Assembly: GCA_013289695.1 (NCBI GenBank)
Contig: JABCZK010000005.1
Span: 108,114-172,113 of the forward strand
Direction: 5' to 3'
DNA length: 64,000 nucleotides
Origin: Acidobacteriota bacterium
GTDB taxonomy: Bacteria > Acidobacteriota > Terriglobia > Acidiferrales > UBA7541
The translations under genes were made by a program, and so were the position numbers. Every line of letters starts with the position of its first letter. The first letter of the stretch is position 1. The notes beneath the pieces are model-generated. The model had not been told where the DNA came from. It did not search any database and worked only from the letters and a program-made list of their open reading frames with translations. Shown here piece after piece: positions 1 to 9,370 of the stretch.

Positions 1-1200
1 CTTCCCCACCCGCAAAGCCAGCATCTCCCCCGGATTCAAAACGATCGTCCTCTTCACATCCTTCTCGATCGTCCCATTCACTTCCACCGCGCCCGCCTTG
101 ATCAATCTCTCGCCCTCGCTCCGCGACGAAGCCATCCCCGCCTCCGTCAATACCAAATGCAGCGGCCGCGTTCCCCAAGCCAGTTTCATTTCCGGCATGT
201 CCGTAGGCGCCTTGCGGTCGCGATACACCAAACGGAATTCGTCCGCCGCTTCCTTCGCGGCCTCTTCCCCATGAAATCCCGCCACAATCGTGTGCGCCAT
301 CTGCATTTTCGCATCCATCGGATGCAGCACGCCCATCTTCACTTCCTCGCGCAAGCGCACAATCACCGGCGACCCAAAATCCGTCAACAATTCGTAGTAA
401 GACCACATCAACTCGTCCGAAATGGACATCAACTTGCCGAACATCTCACCCGGCTTCTCGGTGATCCCGATGTAATTCCCCAAGCTCTTCGACATCTTCC
501 GCTCACCGTCCAGCCCCACCAGAATCGGCATCGTCAAAATCACCTGGCCCGGCAAACCGTACTCGCGCTGTATCTCGCGATGCACCAGCAAATTAAATTT
601 CTGCTCCGTCGCGCCCAATTCCACGTCCGACTTCAACGCCACCGCGTCGTAAGCCGTCAACAACGGATACAAAAGCTCGTGCACCGAAATCGGCTGATTC
701 GCCTCCAGCCGCGAACGAAAATCCTCGCGCTCCAGCATCCGCGCGAGGCGATAATGCGCGCACAGTTGCACCACCTCCGTGCTGCTCAATTTCCCCAGCC
801 ACTCGTTGTTGTAGCGCACCTCGGTCTTGCTCTTGTCCAAAATCTTGAACACTTGCTGCAAATACGTTTCCGCGTTCTTCTGCACCTGCTCGGCCTTCAG
901 CGGCGGACGTGTTTCCGACTGCCCCGTCGGATCGCCGATCATCGCCGAAAAATCCCCAATCAGAAAAACCGCCGTGTGCCCCATGTCCTGAAATTGTTTC
1001 AGCTTCCGCAGCACCACCGTGTGCCCCAGATGAATGTCCGGGGCTGTCGGGTCCACGCCAAGATACACGCGCAGCGGCTTCCCGGTCTTCACCGCCTCCG
1101 CCAGCTTCGCCTTCAATTCCTCTTCGCGAATAATTTCCGCCACGCCCTTTTTCAGGTACGCGAGTTGCTCTTCCACCGGTTTGAATTTCGCGGACGACAC
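1..1200 (-). CDS. tyrS: Tyrosyl-tRNA synthetase (3' end outside window)
   Basis: Charges tRNA-Tyr with tyrosine in the cytoplasm. The reading frame is open from a GTG at 1198-1200 through to the window edge, so at least 400 residues are present and only the C-terminal end of the S4-like RNA-binding domain is lost. Class I signatures are visible: an HLGH (HIGH-type) motif at residues 57-60 and KMSKS at 235-239, with a conserved YDAVALKSDVELG stretch between them that resembles the TyrZ branch. The GTG start shares one base with the purN stop codon (TAGTG), which supports this start and suggests translational coupling to purN. Coupling of tyrS to a purine gene looks like an accident of operon packing, not a functional link. 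Confidence 0.95.
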   Translation of the reverse strand, partial: MSSAKFKPVEEQLAYLKKGVAEIIREEELKAKLAEAVKTGKPLRVYLGVDPTAPDIHLGHTVVLRKLKQFQDMGHTAVFLIGDFSAMIGDPTGQSETRPPLKAEQVQKNAETYLQQVFKILDKSKTEVRYNNEWLGKLSSTEVVQLCAHYRLARMLEREDFRSRLEANQPISVHELLYPLLTAYDAVALKSDVELGATEQKFNLLVHREIQREYGLPGQVILTMPILVGLDGERKMSKSLGNYIGITEKPGEMFGKLMSISDELMWSYYELLTDFGSPVIVRLREEVKMGVLHPMDAKMQMAHTIVAGFHGEEAAKEAADEFRLVYRDRKAPTDMPEMKLAWGTRPLHLVLTEAGMASSRSEGERLIKAGAVEVNGTIEKDVKRTIVLNPGEMLALRVGK

Positions 1201-1829
1201 TATTTTCTCTCCGACCCTTTCGGCGCATGCAACAGCACGCGCCGCCCCTCAATCCGATACCGCCCCTCCAGCACAATCCGCACCGCTTCCGAATAAATGC
1301 GGTGTTCCTCGCGCAAAATCCGCTCCGCCAAAGTTTCCGGCGTGTCGGCATCCTCGATCGCGACGCAGGCCTGCAGCACGATCGGCCCCGCATCCAGATT
1401 TTCATCGACGAAATGCACCGTGCAACCCGAAAACTTCGCGCCATGCTCCAGCGCCTGCCGCTGCGATTCCAACCCCGGAAACGCCGGCAGCAACGACGGG
1501 TGAATATTCAAAATCCGCTGCGGAAATGCCGCGACGAAATGCGGCGAGAGCAGCCGCATATATCCCGCCAGGCACACCAGATCAACTTTCTTCTCCTGCA
1601 GCGCCGCCACCACCAGCTTGTCGTAAGCCTCGCGCTCCAGTCCCTTCGAAGGAATCACCCGCGCATCGATCCCCTGCCGCCGCGCCTTCTCGATCCCCTC
1701 AGCGCCCTCGCGATTACTCACCACAAGCGCAATTTCCGCATCCGGAATGCGCCCCGCCTCCACGCTCTCAGCCAGCGCCTCGAAATTCGATCCGCGCCCC
1801 GATAGCAGCACGCCAATCCGTTTCTTCAT
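1200..1829 (-). CDS. purN: Phosphoribosylglycinamide formyltransferase
   Basis: Transfers the formyl group of 10-formyltetrahydrofolate to GAR, the third step of purine synthesis. The 209-residue protein has the usual family length. An SGRGSNF phosphate-binding loop lies at residues 10-16, and the catalytic triad expected from the E. coli enzyme is present as N108, H110 (in NIHPSLLP) and D146 (in LDAGPI). The gene ends in a one-base overlap with tyrS and begins with ATG. It is the first gene of a two-gene unit; the nearest purine gene, purM, lies downstream on the map at 2687-3733 and is separated by an unrelated plus-strand gene. Confidence 0.97.
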   Translation of the reverse strand: MKKRIGVLLSGRGSNFEALAESVEAGRIPDAEIALVVSNREGAEGIEKARRQGIDARVIPSKGLEREAYDKLVVAALQEKKVDLVCLAGYMRLLSPHFVAAFPQRILNIHPSLLPAFPGLESQRQALEHGAKFSGCTVHFVDENLDAGPIVLQACVAIEDADTPETLAERILREEHRIYSEAVRIVLEGRYRIEGRRVLLHAPKGSERK

Positions 1830-1920
1830 GACCGCCCGAAATTAGCACAGTTCCCCAAACCCACAAAACCGCCGCACCTGTCTACGCCAAATACTGCGGG
1901 TACACCTGAATACGTGGTTG

Positions 1921-1950
1921 GGGGCGCTGCTTGCTGCGCCCCAGTTTGCC
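1921..1950. repeat. Dispersed GC-rich repeat, family C
   Basis: A short motif containing GCGCTGCTTGCTGCGCCCC is found here, again at 2596-2626 on the same strand and at 46867-46894 in inverted orientation. All three copies are intergenic. It is one of several short repeat families scattered through the window. Confidence 0.6.
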
Positions 1951-2040
1951 ACGGCGCCAGGCCCTAGCCCGCTTGACTCCAGGGCAACGCCAAGGCATCT
2001 TGTCGTCCGCACAACTTGAAATTTGCACAGGAGAATCTCT

Positions 2041-2550
2041 ATGCCGCGCACCCGTCTAATCCTGCCAGCCGCAATCTTCGCGATGGCCTTCACCACCTCC
2101 TGCTACCGCGCCGGCGAAAAAGATGCCCAAGCCCAACGCCAGCAGGAAATCCAGCAGGCCCGCGCCGCCGACGAAGCCTCCATCCGCGCCGCCTCCATCG
2201 CGTGGTCCCGTGCCGCCACCTCGAAGGACCTCGACAGGACCGTTTCGTTCTACGCCGATGACGCCCTGCAATTTCCGAACAAAGTTCCCGCCACAAAAGG
2301 CAAAGAAAATATCCGCAAGAATTGGGCCCCAATGCTTGTACTGCCCGGCCCGGGCTTGAGTTGGCAAACCAGCTCAGTCGAAGTCGCGAGCTCCGGCGAG
2401 CTGGCCTACGAAACCGGCGCATACAATTTCGTCACTACCGATATGAAGGGCAAAACGAACGACGAGAAAGGCAAATACGTGGTGATCTGGAAGAAGCAAA
2501 GCGACAGCACATGGAAAGTCGTCGTGGATACGGACAATACCGATCAGTAG
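2041..2550 (+). CDS. Putative lipoprotein with SnoaL/DUF4440-like (NTF2 fold) domain
   Basis: Function unknown. The start at 2041 is chosen because an AGGAG ribosome-binding site sits 7-8 bases upstream; an upstream in-frame ATG at 2023 has no such site. The 169-residue product begins with a signal sequence of about 20 residues ending in TTSC, an imperfect lipobox, so export and perhaps lipid anchoring are likely. The rest (from about residue 45) has the pattern of the DUF4440/SnoaL family: an N-terminal helix with a conserved W, then DLDRTVSFYADDAL and an aromatic-rich beta sheet ending in WKVVVDTDN. Such domains occur in enzymes and as ligand-binding modules, and no catalytic claim can be made. 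The gene stands alone between convergent or opposing neighbours. Confidence 0.75.
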   Translation: MPRTRLILPAAIFAMAFTTSCYRAGEKDAQAQRQQEIQQARAADEASIRAASIAWSRAATSKDLDRTVSFYADDALQFPNKVPATKGKENIRKNWAPMLVLPGPGLSWQTSSVEVASSGELAYETGAYNFVTTDMKGKTNDEKGKYVVIWKKQSDSTWKVVVDTDNTDQ

Positions 2551-2595
2551 GACGCGCGCGCGCGGATCATACCCGCTGTTGCTTTTCGCTTGGTA

Positions 2596-2626
2596 GAGGC
2601 GCTGCTTGCTGCGCCCCAGCTTGCCC
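2596..2626. repeat. Dispersed GC-rich repeat, family C
   Basis: Second copy of the GCGCTGCTTGCTGCGCCCC motif, in the gap between the DUF4440-like gene and purM. With the copy at 1921-1950 it brackets the DUF4440-like gene. Confidence 0.6.
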
Positions 2627-2686
2627 GGGCGTCAACATTTCCGCCGCGCCGGTTTTCTCTGCGGCAAATAGTCCGCGCCGCGAACT

Positions 2687-3733
2687 CTACAACCCCAATT
2701 TCCCGCTATAAATCACCCGCGGTCTCCCCCGCACCGCCCGCTCAATCCTCCCAATCAAATAAAATTTCTCCCTCCGCCGCTTCAATTCCGTCTCCACTCT
2801 CGACACATGCTTAGCCGGCACCACCAAAATCATCCCTAAACCCAAATTAAAGGTCCGCAAAAGCTCATCGCGATCAATCGCACCCAGCCGCGCCAGATAT
2901 CGAAAAATCGGCAACACCGGCCATGAACCCAATTCAATTACCGCCTGCACGTTCGCCGGCAAAGCCCGCGGCAAATTCCCGGTAATCCCGCCGCCGGTAA
3001 TATGCGCCATGGTAGTCACCCACCCGCGCGCCAAAATACCTTTCAGCAGCGGCCAATAAGCCCGGTGCGGCTTCAGCAGCTCCGGCCCTATCTTGTTACT
3101 CACCTCCGCCACGTAGGTGTTCGGGCTGAGCTTCGCAACTCCAAATACCAACTTCCGCGCCAGCGAATATCCATTGGTGTGCAATCCGCTCGAAGGCAGC
3201 GCCAGCAACGCATCCCCCGGATGCACGCGCCGCGGATCGAGCTGCATTTTTCGTTCCACGGCTCCAACAATAAATCCCGCCAGATCGTATTCGCCCGCCG
3301 CGTAGAAATCCGGCATCTCCGCCGTCTCCCCGCCAATCAACGCGCAACCCGCATGACGTGCCGCGCGGCTCATCCCCTCGATCACTTGCTCCACGATGCG
3401 CGCGTCAATCTTCCCCATCGCCAGGTAATCCAGAAAAAATAGCGGCTGCGCGCCCTGCGTCAAAATGTCATTAATACAATGATTCAAAATATCCGCGCCC
3501 ACCGTCGAATGAATTCCCGTGGCAAACGCGATTTTCAGCTTCGTCCCCACACCATCCGCGCTCGATACCAATATCGGTTCGCGCCAGCGTTTGCGATCCA
3601 GCTGAAATAGGGCGCCAAATCCGCCGATCGGCGCCAGCACTCCGCGCGTGAACGTCTTCCGCGCCATGGCCGCAATCCGCCGCTTGGCTTCATCGGCCAC
3701 CGCAATATTTACTCCGGCATCGGCATAGCGCAT
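2687..3733 (-). CDS. purM: Phosphoribosylformylglycinamidine cyclo-ligase (AIR synthetase)
   Basis: Closes the imidazole ring of FGAM to give AIR using ATP. At 348 residues it has normal family length. It opens with the signature YADAGV at residues 3-8. The nucleotide-binding region includes SSADGVGTKLKIA, and a GGETAEMPDFY motif lies near the middle; all are hallmarks of the PurM/PurL superfamily. The protein is complete, ending in a short basic C-terminus. The gene is monocistronic in the window, with non-coding sequence of over 300 bp upstream, so it probably has its own promoter, although no clear -35/-10 pair could be assigned. Confidence 0.97.
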   Translation of the reverse strand: MRYADAGVNIAVADEAKRRIAAMARKTFTRGVLAPIGGFGALFQLDRKRWREPILVSSADGVGTKLKIAFATGIHSTVGADILNHCINDILTQGAQPLFFLDYLAMGKIDARIVEQVIEGMSRAARHAGCALIGGETAEMPDFYAAGEYDLAGFIVGAVERKMQLDPRRVHPGDALLALPSSGLHTNGYSLARKLVFGVAKLSPNTYVAEVSNKIGPELLKPHRAYWPLLKGILARGWVTTMAHITGGGITGNLPRALPANVQAVIELGSWPVLPIFRYLARLGAIDRDELLRTFNLGLGMILVVPAKHVSRVETELKRRREKFYLIGRIERAVRGRPRVIYSGKLGL

Positions 3734-4067
3734 GGTTGGTTTCTGCTTCCTGAAGGAGTCGAACTAATTTTCTGCGGCGATACCCGGGCCCGCCTAGTCT
3801 ATTTTGGAGTGCGGCGGCTTGCTACCGCCTTCGTTGAAGCCAACTGTCCCGCAACAAAACGATCTAGGCGAGGCTTCGGTCGCCCGCACTCGGTTAAGCG
3901 ACCAAGCAGCGCCGCGACCCGACAATCTTTGTGGGTCGTGGCTTTAGTTTATCCTGAGATCCTGCCTGTGGCAGGATCGAAGGGCCACGACATTATCCTC
4001 GCGCCTTCGTACTGTCCTGCGCGCTCGTACGATATGGATACCCAACGCTCACCGTTCGTCAGCAAAC
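3734..4067. other. Intergenic region with dispersed repeats
   Basis: 334 bp between purM and lepB with no convincing gene. It contains at 3927-3991 a repeat of the CTTTGTGGGTCGTGGCTTTAG family (family A) joined to a CCTGAGATCCTGCC...GGCAGGATCGAAGG hairpin (family D). Both families recur elsewhere in the window. Confidence 0.6.
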
Positions 4068-4886
4068 TCAAAAAATATGGAACAACCGCTTCCAGCGAAT
4101 TTCTCCCGGATGAATCACGGCGTTCAAATAAGTCTCGAAGCGCTCACCCACATGCCCCGGTTCCCACACGTCCTCCGGCGCCTCGATGGACATATAAATC
4201 AACACCGGCGTCCCGATAATATTTTCCCGCGGCACAAATCCCCAGTAGCGGCCGTCATTCGAATTGTCGCGGTTATCGCCCATCATGAAATATTCGCCCG
4301 CCGGCACCACCAGTTCGCCGTTCCGCACTTGTTTCGCGAGTTCCGTCCGCCAGTCGGGATTATCCGCGAAAACCATGTCGTTGGTTCGCGCCGGAAAATT
4401 CTCCACCGGCGAATCGGCGTTGCTGGGATTATGAATTGCGTAGGGCTCGTTGAGCAGATCTCCATTCACGTACACTTTTCCCTCAACGATTTTTATGCGG
4501 TCGCCCGGCACTCCAATGCAGCGCTTGATGAAATCCGGAAACCCCTGATCCGCCAGCGGCGCGCGAAACACCGTAATCTGCTGCCGCTTCGGCTCGCGCC
4601 ACAACGGCACATGCCACGGCGTGAACGGAATGCCTGCATCGTACCCGAACCGGCTCACAATCAAGTGATCCCCGATCAGCACCGTTTTTTCCATCGACCC
4701 GCTGGGAATCACCCGTGCCTGCACCAGCGTTCCCTCGATAAATAGGAACGCCACGATCACCCAAAACCACGAAACCACTTCGCGCCAGACTTTGTCCTTG
4801 GCGGTGGCGTGCCCGCGGTGCTCCTCGCGCGCCCGTTCTAGCCGTTCCCTGTCAGCGGCCACGGCTTCTTCCACGTCAGCCTTCAC
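4068..4886 (-). CDS. lepB: Signal peptidase I
   Basis: Membrane serine protease that removes signal peptides from exported preproteins. The 272-residue protein has a cytoplasmic coiled, charged N-terminus, one clear membrane segment (residues about 38-52), then the periplasmic catalytic domain. The nucleophile Ser64 lies in PSGSM and the general base Lys121 in FIKRCIGVPGD; the box-E motif GDNRDNSNDGRYWG is also present. The start overlaps the end of purF by 11 bases, so the two are probably cotranscribed. The enzyme is of the Ser/Lys type with a single transmembrane anchor, as in Gram-positive and many non-proteobacterial species. Confidence 0.96.
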   Translation of the reverse strand: MKADVEEAVAADRERLERAREEHRGHATAKDKVWREVVSWFWVIVAFLFIEGTLVQARVIPSGSMEKTVLIGDHLIVSRFGYDAGIPFTPWHVPLWREPKRQQITVFRAPLADQGFPDFIKRCIGVPGDRIKIVEGKVYVNGDLLNEPYAIHNPSNADSPVENFPARTNDMVFADNPDWRTELAKQVRNGELVVPAGEYFMMGDNRDNSNDGRYWGFVPRENIIGTPVLIYMSIEAPEDVWEPGHVGERFETYLNAVIHPGEIRWKRLFHIF

Positions 4887-6297
4887 GATGAGCCTCCACT
4901 TCCAGTTGCACCAGCTCCGTCGGATAGCTGCCGGTGTAGCACGATGTGCAGAACTTGTGGTTGGCGTCGTCCGTATCCTCCATCGCCAGCCGCAATCCCT
5001 CGAGTGAAACGTATCCCAACGAATCCGCGCCCAGATATGTCCGTATCTCGTCCACCGAATAATTCGCCGCGATCAATTCTTCGCGCCGCGGCGTATCCAC
5101 ACCGTAGTAGCACGGCGAAATCGTCGGCGGACAGCTGATCCGCACGTGCACTTCGGTCGCGCCGGCATCGCGCACCAGCCGCACGATTTTCCGGCTGGTC
5201 GTGCCGCGCACAATCGAATCGTCCACCAGCACCACGCGTTGCCCCTCCAGCATTCGACGCACGGGATTCAGCTTTAGCTTCACTCCAAAATCGCGTATCG
5301 CCTGGCTCGGCTCGATAAACGTCCGCCCAATATAATGGTTGCGGATCAGCGCCATGCGAAACGGAATTCCCGAATCCGCCGAATACCCGATCGCCGCCGG
5401 CACGCCCGAATCCGGCACCGGCGTCACAATGTCCGCTTCCACCGGATGTTCTTTCGCCAGCAAACGTCCCAGCCGCTCTCGCGTGCGATTTACCGGCATT
5501 CCAAAAACCAGGCTGTCCGGCCGCGAAAAATAAACGTGCTCGAAAACACACTGCTGCAAGGGCTTTTCCGGCGCGAAATGAAAGGACTCCACTCCGCTGC
5601 GCGAAATCCGCACCATTTCTCCCGGCTCCACGTCGCGCACGTATTCCGCATCAATCAAGTCCAGCGCGCAAGTTTCCGAAGCCGCAACCCAGGCGCCATC
5701 CAGCCTTCCCAAACACAGTGGCCGAAATCCCCGCGGATCGCGAATCGCATAAATCTCATCGCGCGTCAGCAGTAGCAGCGAATACGCGCCCTCCACCTGA
5801 TTCAGCGCGTCCGCAATCGCGCCCGTCAAGTTTCGCGCTTGGCTGCGCGCGATCAAATGCACGATCACTTCCGTGTCGCTGGTCGTCTGAAAAATCGAAC
5901 CGCGATGTTCCAGCTTCTTGCGCAGCTCGATCGCGTTGGTCAGGTTGCCGTTGTGCCCCAGCGCGATTTTCCCCTTGTTGCAATCAATCACCACCGGCTG
6001 CGCGTTCATCAACGTGTTGTCGCCCGCCGTCGAATAACGCGTGTGCCCAATCGATGCGTCGCCCGGCAATCTTGCGATAACTTCCGGCGTGAAGATTTCC
6101 TGCACCAACCCCAGCGACTTGTGCACGAATACCTGCGCGCCGTCGGTCGAAGCAATGCCCGCCGATTCCTGCCCGCGATGCTGCAGCGCGTAAAGCCCCA
6201 GATAAGCCATCTTCGCCGCTTCCGGGTGCCCAAATACCCCAAAAACGCCGCAATGGTCGTGAAAATGATCGTCGCCGAGTTGTACGAGAGGACTCAA
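4876..6297 (-). CDS. purF: Amidophosphoribosyltransferase (Fe-S type)
   Basis: First committed step of purine synthesis: glutamine plus PRPP gives phosphoribosylamine. I place the start at a TTG (6295-6297) with AAGGA eight bases upstream. The 15-residue propeptide is then cleaved before Cys16, the N-terminal nucleophile in HCGVFGVFG. A longer ATG-started frame to 6486 would give an implausible 79-residue leader. The PRPP-binding motif VVLVDDSIVRGTTS is intact. Cysteines in QQCVFEHVYF, SPCYYGVD and FCTSC match the four ligands of the B. subtilis-type [4Fe-4S] cluster. The TTG start overlaps the stop of the upstream membrane ORF (TTGA), and the 3' end overlaps lepB. Confidence 0.96.
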   Translation of the reverse strand: MSPLVQLGDDHFHDHCGVFGVFGHPEAAKMAYLGLYALQHRGQESAGIASTDGAQVFVHKSLGLVQEIFTPEVIARLPGDASIGHTRYSTAGDNTLMNAQPVVIDCNKGKIALGHNGNLTNAIELRKKLEHRGSIFQTTSDTEVIVHLIARSQARNLTGAIADALNQVEGAYSLLLLTRDEIYAIRDPRGFRPLCLGRLDGAWVAASETCALDLIDAEYVRDVEPGEMVRISRSGVESFHFAPEKPLQQCVFEHVYFSRPDSLVFGMPVNRTRERLGRLLAKEHPVEADIVTPVPDSGVPAAIGYSADSGIPFRMALIRNHYIGRTFIEPSQAIRDFGVKLKLNPVRRMLEGQRVVLVDDSIVRGTTSRKIVRLVRDAGATEVHVRISCPPTISPCYYGVDTPRREELIAANYSVDEIRTYLGADSLGYVSLEGLRLAMEDTDDANHKFCTSCYTGSYPTELVQLEVEAHREG

Positions 6298-6641
6298 ACG
6301 CTCGCATCCTTTTTGAAAAATTGATGCCTCACGTTCGGCAGGAAGAGCCAAACGAGCACCAAAACGAGTGTTACAGCCATTGCTGACTTGCCCGCTGCTG
6401 AGGGCGGGCCAAAAGGTCCATGGATGGCCTGCGCGATGCTGAACGCGCATGTCGCAACGGCAAACCCATATCCCCACTTTCGCCACAGCAATACGCCCAG
6501 CGCAGGCAAGATGAAGAACAATGCACCAGTGATGCGATATCTCATACCTGGTCCGCTTCCACGCCGTAATAGTTCACGCAATCCCCAGGCGGTTAAGCTC
6601 GCCGCAATCGGCCATCTCGAATATTTCGTAAATCTGCTCAT
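6294..6641 (-). CDS. Small membrane protein of unknown function, between purL and purF
   Basis: I do not recognise this 115-residue protein. It is predicted to have three membrane segments (about residues 37-52, 56-73 and 87-101) with a basic C-terminus. Its ATG overlaps the purL stop (ATGA, 6638-6641) and its TGA overlaps the purF TTG start (6294-6297). Both junctions are typical of coupled operon genes, so the frame is very likely translated. A shorter version could start at Met33. The position suggests co-expression with purine synthesis; that alone does not establish a role, and it might simply be a passenger in the operon. Confidence 0.7.
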   Translation of the reverse strand: MSRFTKYSRWPIAASLTAWGLRELLRRGSGPGMRYRITGALFFILPALGVLLWRKWGYGFAVATCAFSIAQAIHGPFGPPSAAGKSAMAVTLVLVLVWLFLPNVRHQFFKKDASV

Positions 6642-9274
6642 TGGGCGTCCCTTCCGCTCTCGATGGCCCGAGGTAGAGCATCCGACCAGCTTCGCCGGAA
6701 CGATTCGATACTGCCTTGTATCACACCCGCGTCCTGATATTGGATGCGGAATTCACCGCGAGTGACTGTACCGATACGTCGCGCACCGACGTGGTATTGT
6801 GCCGCAATCTCGTTCACCCGGGCAAGCGACGCAGCTGCAACAGACAGCACCGCCCGTGCCCCACGCTCGCCAAATAACGCAGCCTCCGCAAAATCTTCCG
6901 CGCTCCCAGCATCGATCGAGATCTCCGCGGACAATCCGTCGCGCCCAAAACACGCCTCGGCCACTGATACCGCCAACCCGCCATCGCTAACATCGTGCGC
7001 CGAAACCACCGCCCGCTCGCCAGCCAGCGCCACCAAACAGTCAATCAACCGTTTCTCCGCCGCCAAATCAATCGCCGGCGGTAATCCCGCGACGATGCCA
7101 TGAATCGCCTTCGCATATTCGCTAGAAGCGAATTCCGCTTTCGTAGCGGCGGCCTTTAGGCCGCCATCTTTTAGGGCGCCATCGCTCATTCCATCCAGCA
7201 GCAAAATCAGATCGCCCTCATTCCGAAATTTCGAACCCAACGCACACTCCGCATCCTCCATCAATCCCAGCACACCCAGCACAGGCGTCGGATAGATCGC
7301 CTTCCCCAAAGTCTCATTGTAAAAACTCACATTCCCGCCGGTGATCGGCGTCTCCAGCACGCGGCAAGCCTCAGCAATCCCATCAATCGCTTCGCTGAAT
7401 TGCCGCATCACTTCCGGCTTCTCCGGGTTGCCAAAATTCAAGCAATTCGTCGCCGCAATCGGACGCGCTCCGCTGCAAGCCACATTCCGCGCCGCCTCCG
7501 CCACCGCATGCATCGCACCCAACCGCGGCGCCAAAAATCCCCAGCGCCCGTTCCCATCGGTAGCCAAAGCCAAAGCGCGTTTCGATTCCTTCAACCGCAG
7601 CACCGCCGCATCGCCCGCCCCAGGACCGAACGTCGTGTTCGTCTGCACCATCGAATCGTACTGCTCGGTAATCCAATGCTTCGAAGCAATTGTCGGCGAA
7701 CCCAGCAAGCGCCGAAAATTCCCACTCAAATCCGCGCCAACCGCGGCCAAAGGCACAAAAGCGGTCGCGCCGTCAGCCCCGCCAGCCTCAGCCATCACAC
7801 CAGGCGCCGCAATCGGCCTCTCGTACCGCGGCCCTTCCTCCGCAATCGCATGCGCCGGAATCGCCGCCGCCACTTCGCCATGATTCAACACGCGTAAAAT
7901 TCCATCTTCCGTCACGCGCCCAATTTCCACCGCGTCCAGTCCCCATTTGTGGAACACATCGAAAACTTCTCGCTCGCGCCCGCGTTCCGCCACCAGCAGC
8001 ATGCGCTCCTGCGATTCGCTCAACATGATTTCGTACGGCGTCATCCCCGTTTCGCGCTGCGGCACGCGCGCCAGATCAATCTCAATCCCCAATCCTCCGC
8101 GCGAAGCCATCTCCGAACTCGAACTGGTCAACCCCGCCGCGCCCATATCCTGAATCGCCACCACCGCGCCAGTGCGCATCGCTTCCAGGCACGCTTCCAG
8201 CAGCAATTTCTCCATGAACGGATCGCCCATCTGCACGTTCGGCCGTTTCTGCTGCGATTCCTCGCTGAATTCCGCCGACGCCAGCAGCGAAGCCCCATGA
8301 ATTCCGTCGCGCCCCGTCTTCGCGCCCACGTAAATCACCGGGTTCCCCGCGCCGCGCGCCTTCGCGAAAAATAATTCCTCGCGCCGGCAAATTCCCAGCG
8401 CCAACGCGTTCACCAGCGGATTATTCGAATAGCACGGCTCAAACGCCACTTCGCCGCCCACCGTCGGCACCCCAAAACAATTTCCATAAAATCCAATCCC
8501 GCGTATCACCCCATCCAAAATATGCCGGTTCCGCGCAATCTCTTGCGCAGTCACCTGTCCCGCGCCAGCTTCGCCGGCGGAAATCGCCGAATCATCTCTC
8601 GGGTCGCGCGCCAGAGCACCGTCATCCCGCCTGCCCTGAGCGGGTTCTGCGAAGGGGACGGAGTCCCGCGCTTTTTCTTGTCCCGCCGCATTTTGGCGGG
8701 CGCGGGACGCAGAGAGGGATCTGCTCTCGTCTTGGATCTTCGCGTCGCCTCTGTCGGCCTTCTGGTCTACGGTCGAAGGGCGGGGCTTAAGCCCCGCCGT
8801 CACCGCCGCGCCGACGCCCACATCGTCAGGGCACGGCTTTAGCCCCTGAAGCTCCCCCGCCGTAATCGGCCCAAACCGCAGCGAATCCATCACCGCAATC
8901 GGCCGCGCCCCCATTGTGAAAATATCCCGCAAAATCCCGCCCACTCCGGTAGCCGCGCCCTGAAACGGCTCCACAAAACTCGGATGGTTGTGCGATTCAA
9001 TCTTGAAAACCGCCACCATCCCGTCGCCGATATCCACCACGCCCGCGTTTTCCCCCGGTCCCTGCACCACGTGCGTCCCGCGCGTCGGCAATCTCTTCAA
9101 ATGCACGCGCGACGATTTATACGAGCAATGCTCGCTCCACATCACGCTGAAAATTCCCAGCTCCGTAAACGAGGGATCGCGCCCCAGTATTTTCTGCGTG
9201 CGCGCGTATTCTTCAGGTGTGAGGCCGTGCTCGGCCGCAATCTGCGGGGTAACCTTAATTTCAGTATCAATCAT
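6638..9274 (-). CDS. purL: Phosphoribosylformylglycinamidine synthase subunit II with in-frame repeat insertion
   Basis: Synthetase subunit of the FGAM synthase complex, working with glutaminase PurQ (and normally PurS). The 878 residues exceed the usual 720-750 of small PurL. Family landmarks are intact: [20 protein letters not shown] near residues 36-55, [10 protein letters not shown] at 90-99, MDSLRFG at 129-135, and the resumption [21 protein letters not shown] from 249. Between about 141 and 233 lies an extra low-complexity, charged segment not expected in the family. Its DNA is made of dispersed intergenic repeats (see the repeat entry). A second short repeat is read through near residues 703-709. 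The frame is uninterrupted, so the enzyme may still be functional with a surface loop. Confidence 0.95.
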   Translation of the reverse strand: MIDTEIKVTPQIAAEHGLTPEEYARTQKILGRDPSFTELGIFSVMWSEHCSYKSSRVHLKRLPTRGTHVVQGPGENAGVVDIGDGMVAVFKIESHNHPSFVEPFQGAATGVGGILRDIFTMGARPIAVMDSLRFGPITAGELQGLKPCPDDVGVGAAVTAGLKPRPSTVDQKADRGDAKIQDESRSLSASRARQNAAGQEKARDSVPFAEPAQGRRDDGALARDPRDDSAISAGEAGAGQVTAQEIARNRHILDGVIRGIGFYGNCFGVPTVGGEVAFEPCYSNNPLVNALALGICRREELFFAKARGAGNPVIYVGAKTGRDGIHGASLLASAEFSEESQQKRPNVQMGDPFMEKLLLEACLEAMRTGAVVAIQDMGAAGLTSSSSEMASRGGLGIEIDLARVPQRETGMTPYEIMLSESQERMLLVAERGREREVFDVFHKWGLDAVEIGRVTEDGILRVLNHGEVAAAIPAHAIAEEGPRYERPIAAPGVMAEAGGADGATAFVPLAAVGADLSGNFRRLLGSPTIASKHWITEQYDSMVQTNTTFGPGAGDAAVLRLKESKRALALATDGNGRWGFLAPRLGAMHAVAEAARNVACSGARPIAATNCLNFGNPEKPEVMRQFSEAIDGIAEACRVLETPITGGNVSFYNETLGKAIYPTPVLGVLGLMEDAECALGSKFRNEGDLILLLDGMSDGALKDGGLKAAATKAEFASSEYAKAIHGIVAGLPPAIDLAAEKRLIDCLVALAGERAVVSAHDVSDGGLAVSVAEACFGRDGLSAEISIDAGSAEDFAEAALFGERGARAVLSVAAASLARVNEIAAQYHVGARRIGTVTRGEFRIQYQDAGVIQGSIESFRRSWSDALPRAIESGRDAQ
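7149..7166. repeat. Short palindromic repeat read in frame inside purL
   Basis: An 18-bp near-perfect palindrome, GGCGGCCT/AGGCCGCC, inside the purL coding sequence. It resembles the 'GGCGGCCTAAAGGCCGCCGCTAC'-type elements that occur between genes in this genome. It encodes GGLKAAA just before the conserved [10 protein letters not shown] region. Confidence 0.5.
8576..8854. repeat. Cluster of dispersed repeats inserted in frame in purL (approximate limits)
   Basis: About 279 bp (93 codons) that interrupt conserved PurL sequence between [13 protein letters not shown] and the conserved RNRHILDG region. The interior contains a CTTCAGGGGCTAAAGCC element, a GGCGGGGCTTAAGCCCCGCC palindrome, and a CCTGAGCGGGTTCTGCGAAGG element. 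These motif types are otherwise intergenic here. The encoded ends ITAGE and ISAGE look like a short duplication flanking the insert. Boundaries are estimated from family conservation. Confidence 0.7.
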
Positions 9275-9370
9275 TTTGTGGAGAAAAGTTCCATTCGCGC
9301 CCTGCCGTTGAATCGTCTTGCGTTCGCGCTTTCTTCACGGTGCTTCCTATCCAAGTCACCAGCGCCGGTT

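Noticed and set aside
157..1296. Long plus-strand frame of 379 codons opposite tyrS
   Set aside because: Composition is rich in His, Arg and Gln as expected of an antisense shadow of a GC-rich gene; the minus strand encodes a clear TyrS with HLGH and KMSKS motifs.
6298..6486. 63-codon N-terminal extension of PurF from an upstream start
   Set aside because: The extension has no family similarity and overlaps the small membrane ORF; the TTG at 6297 with a good ribosome-binding site gives a normal short propeptide.
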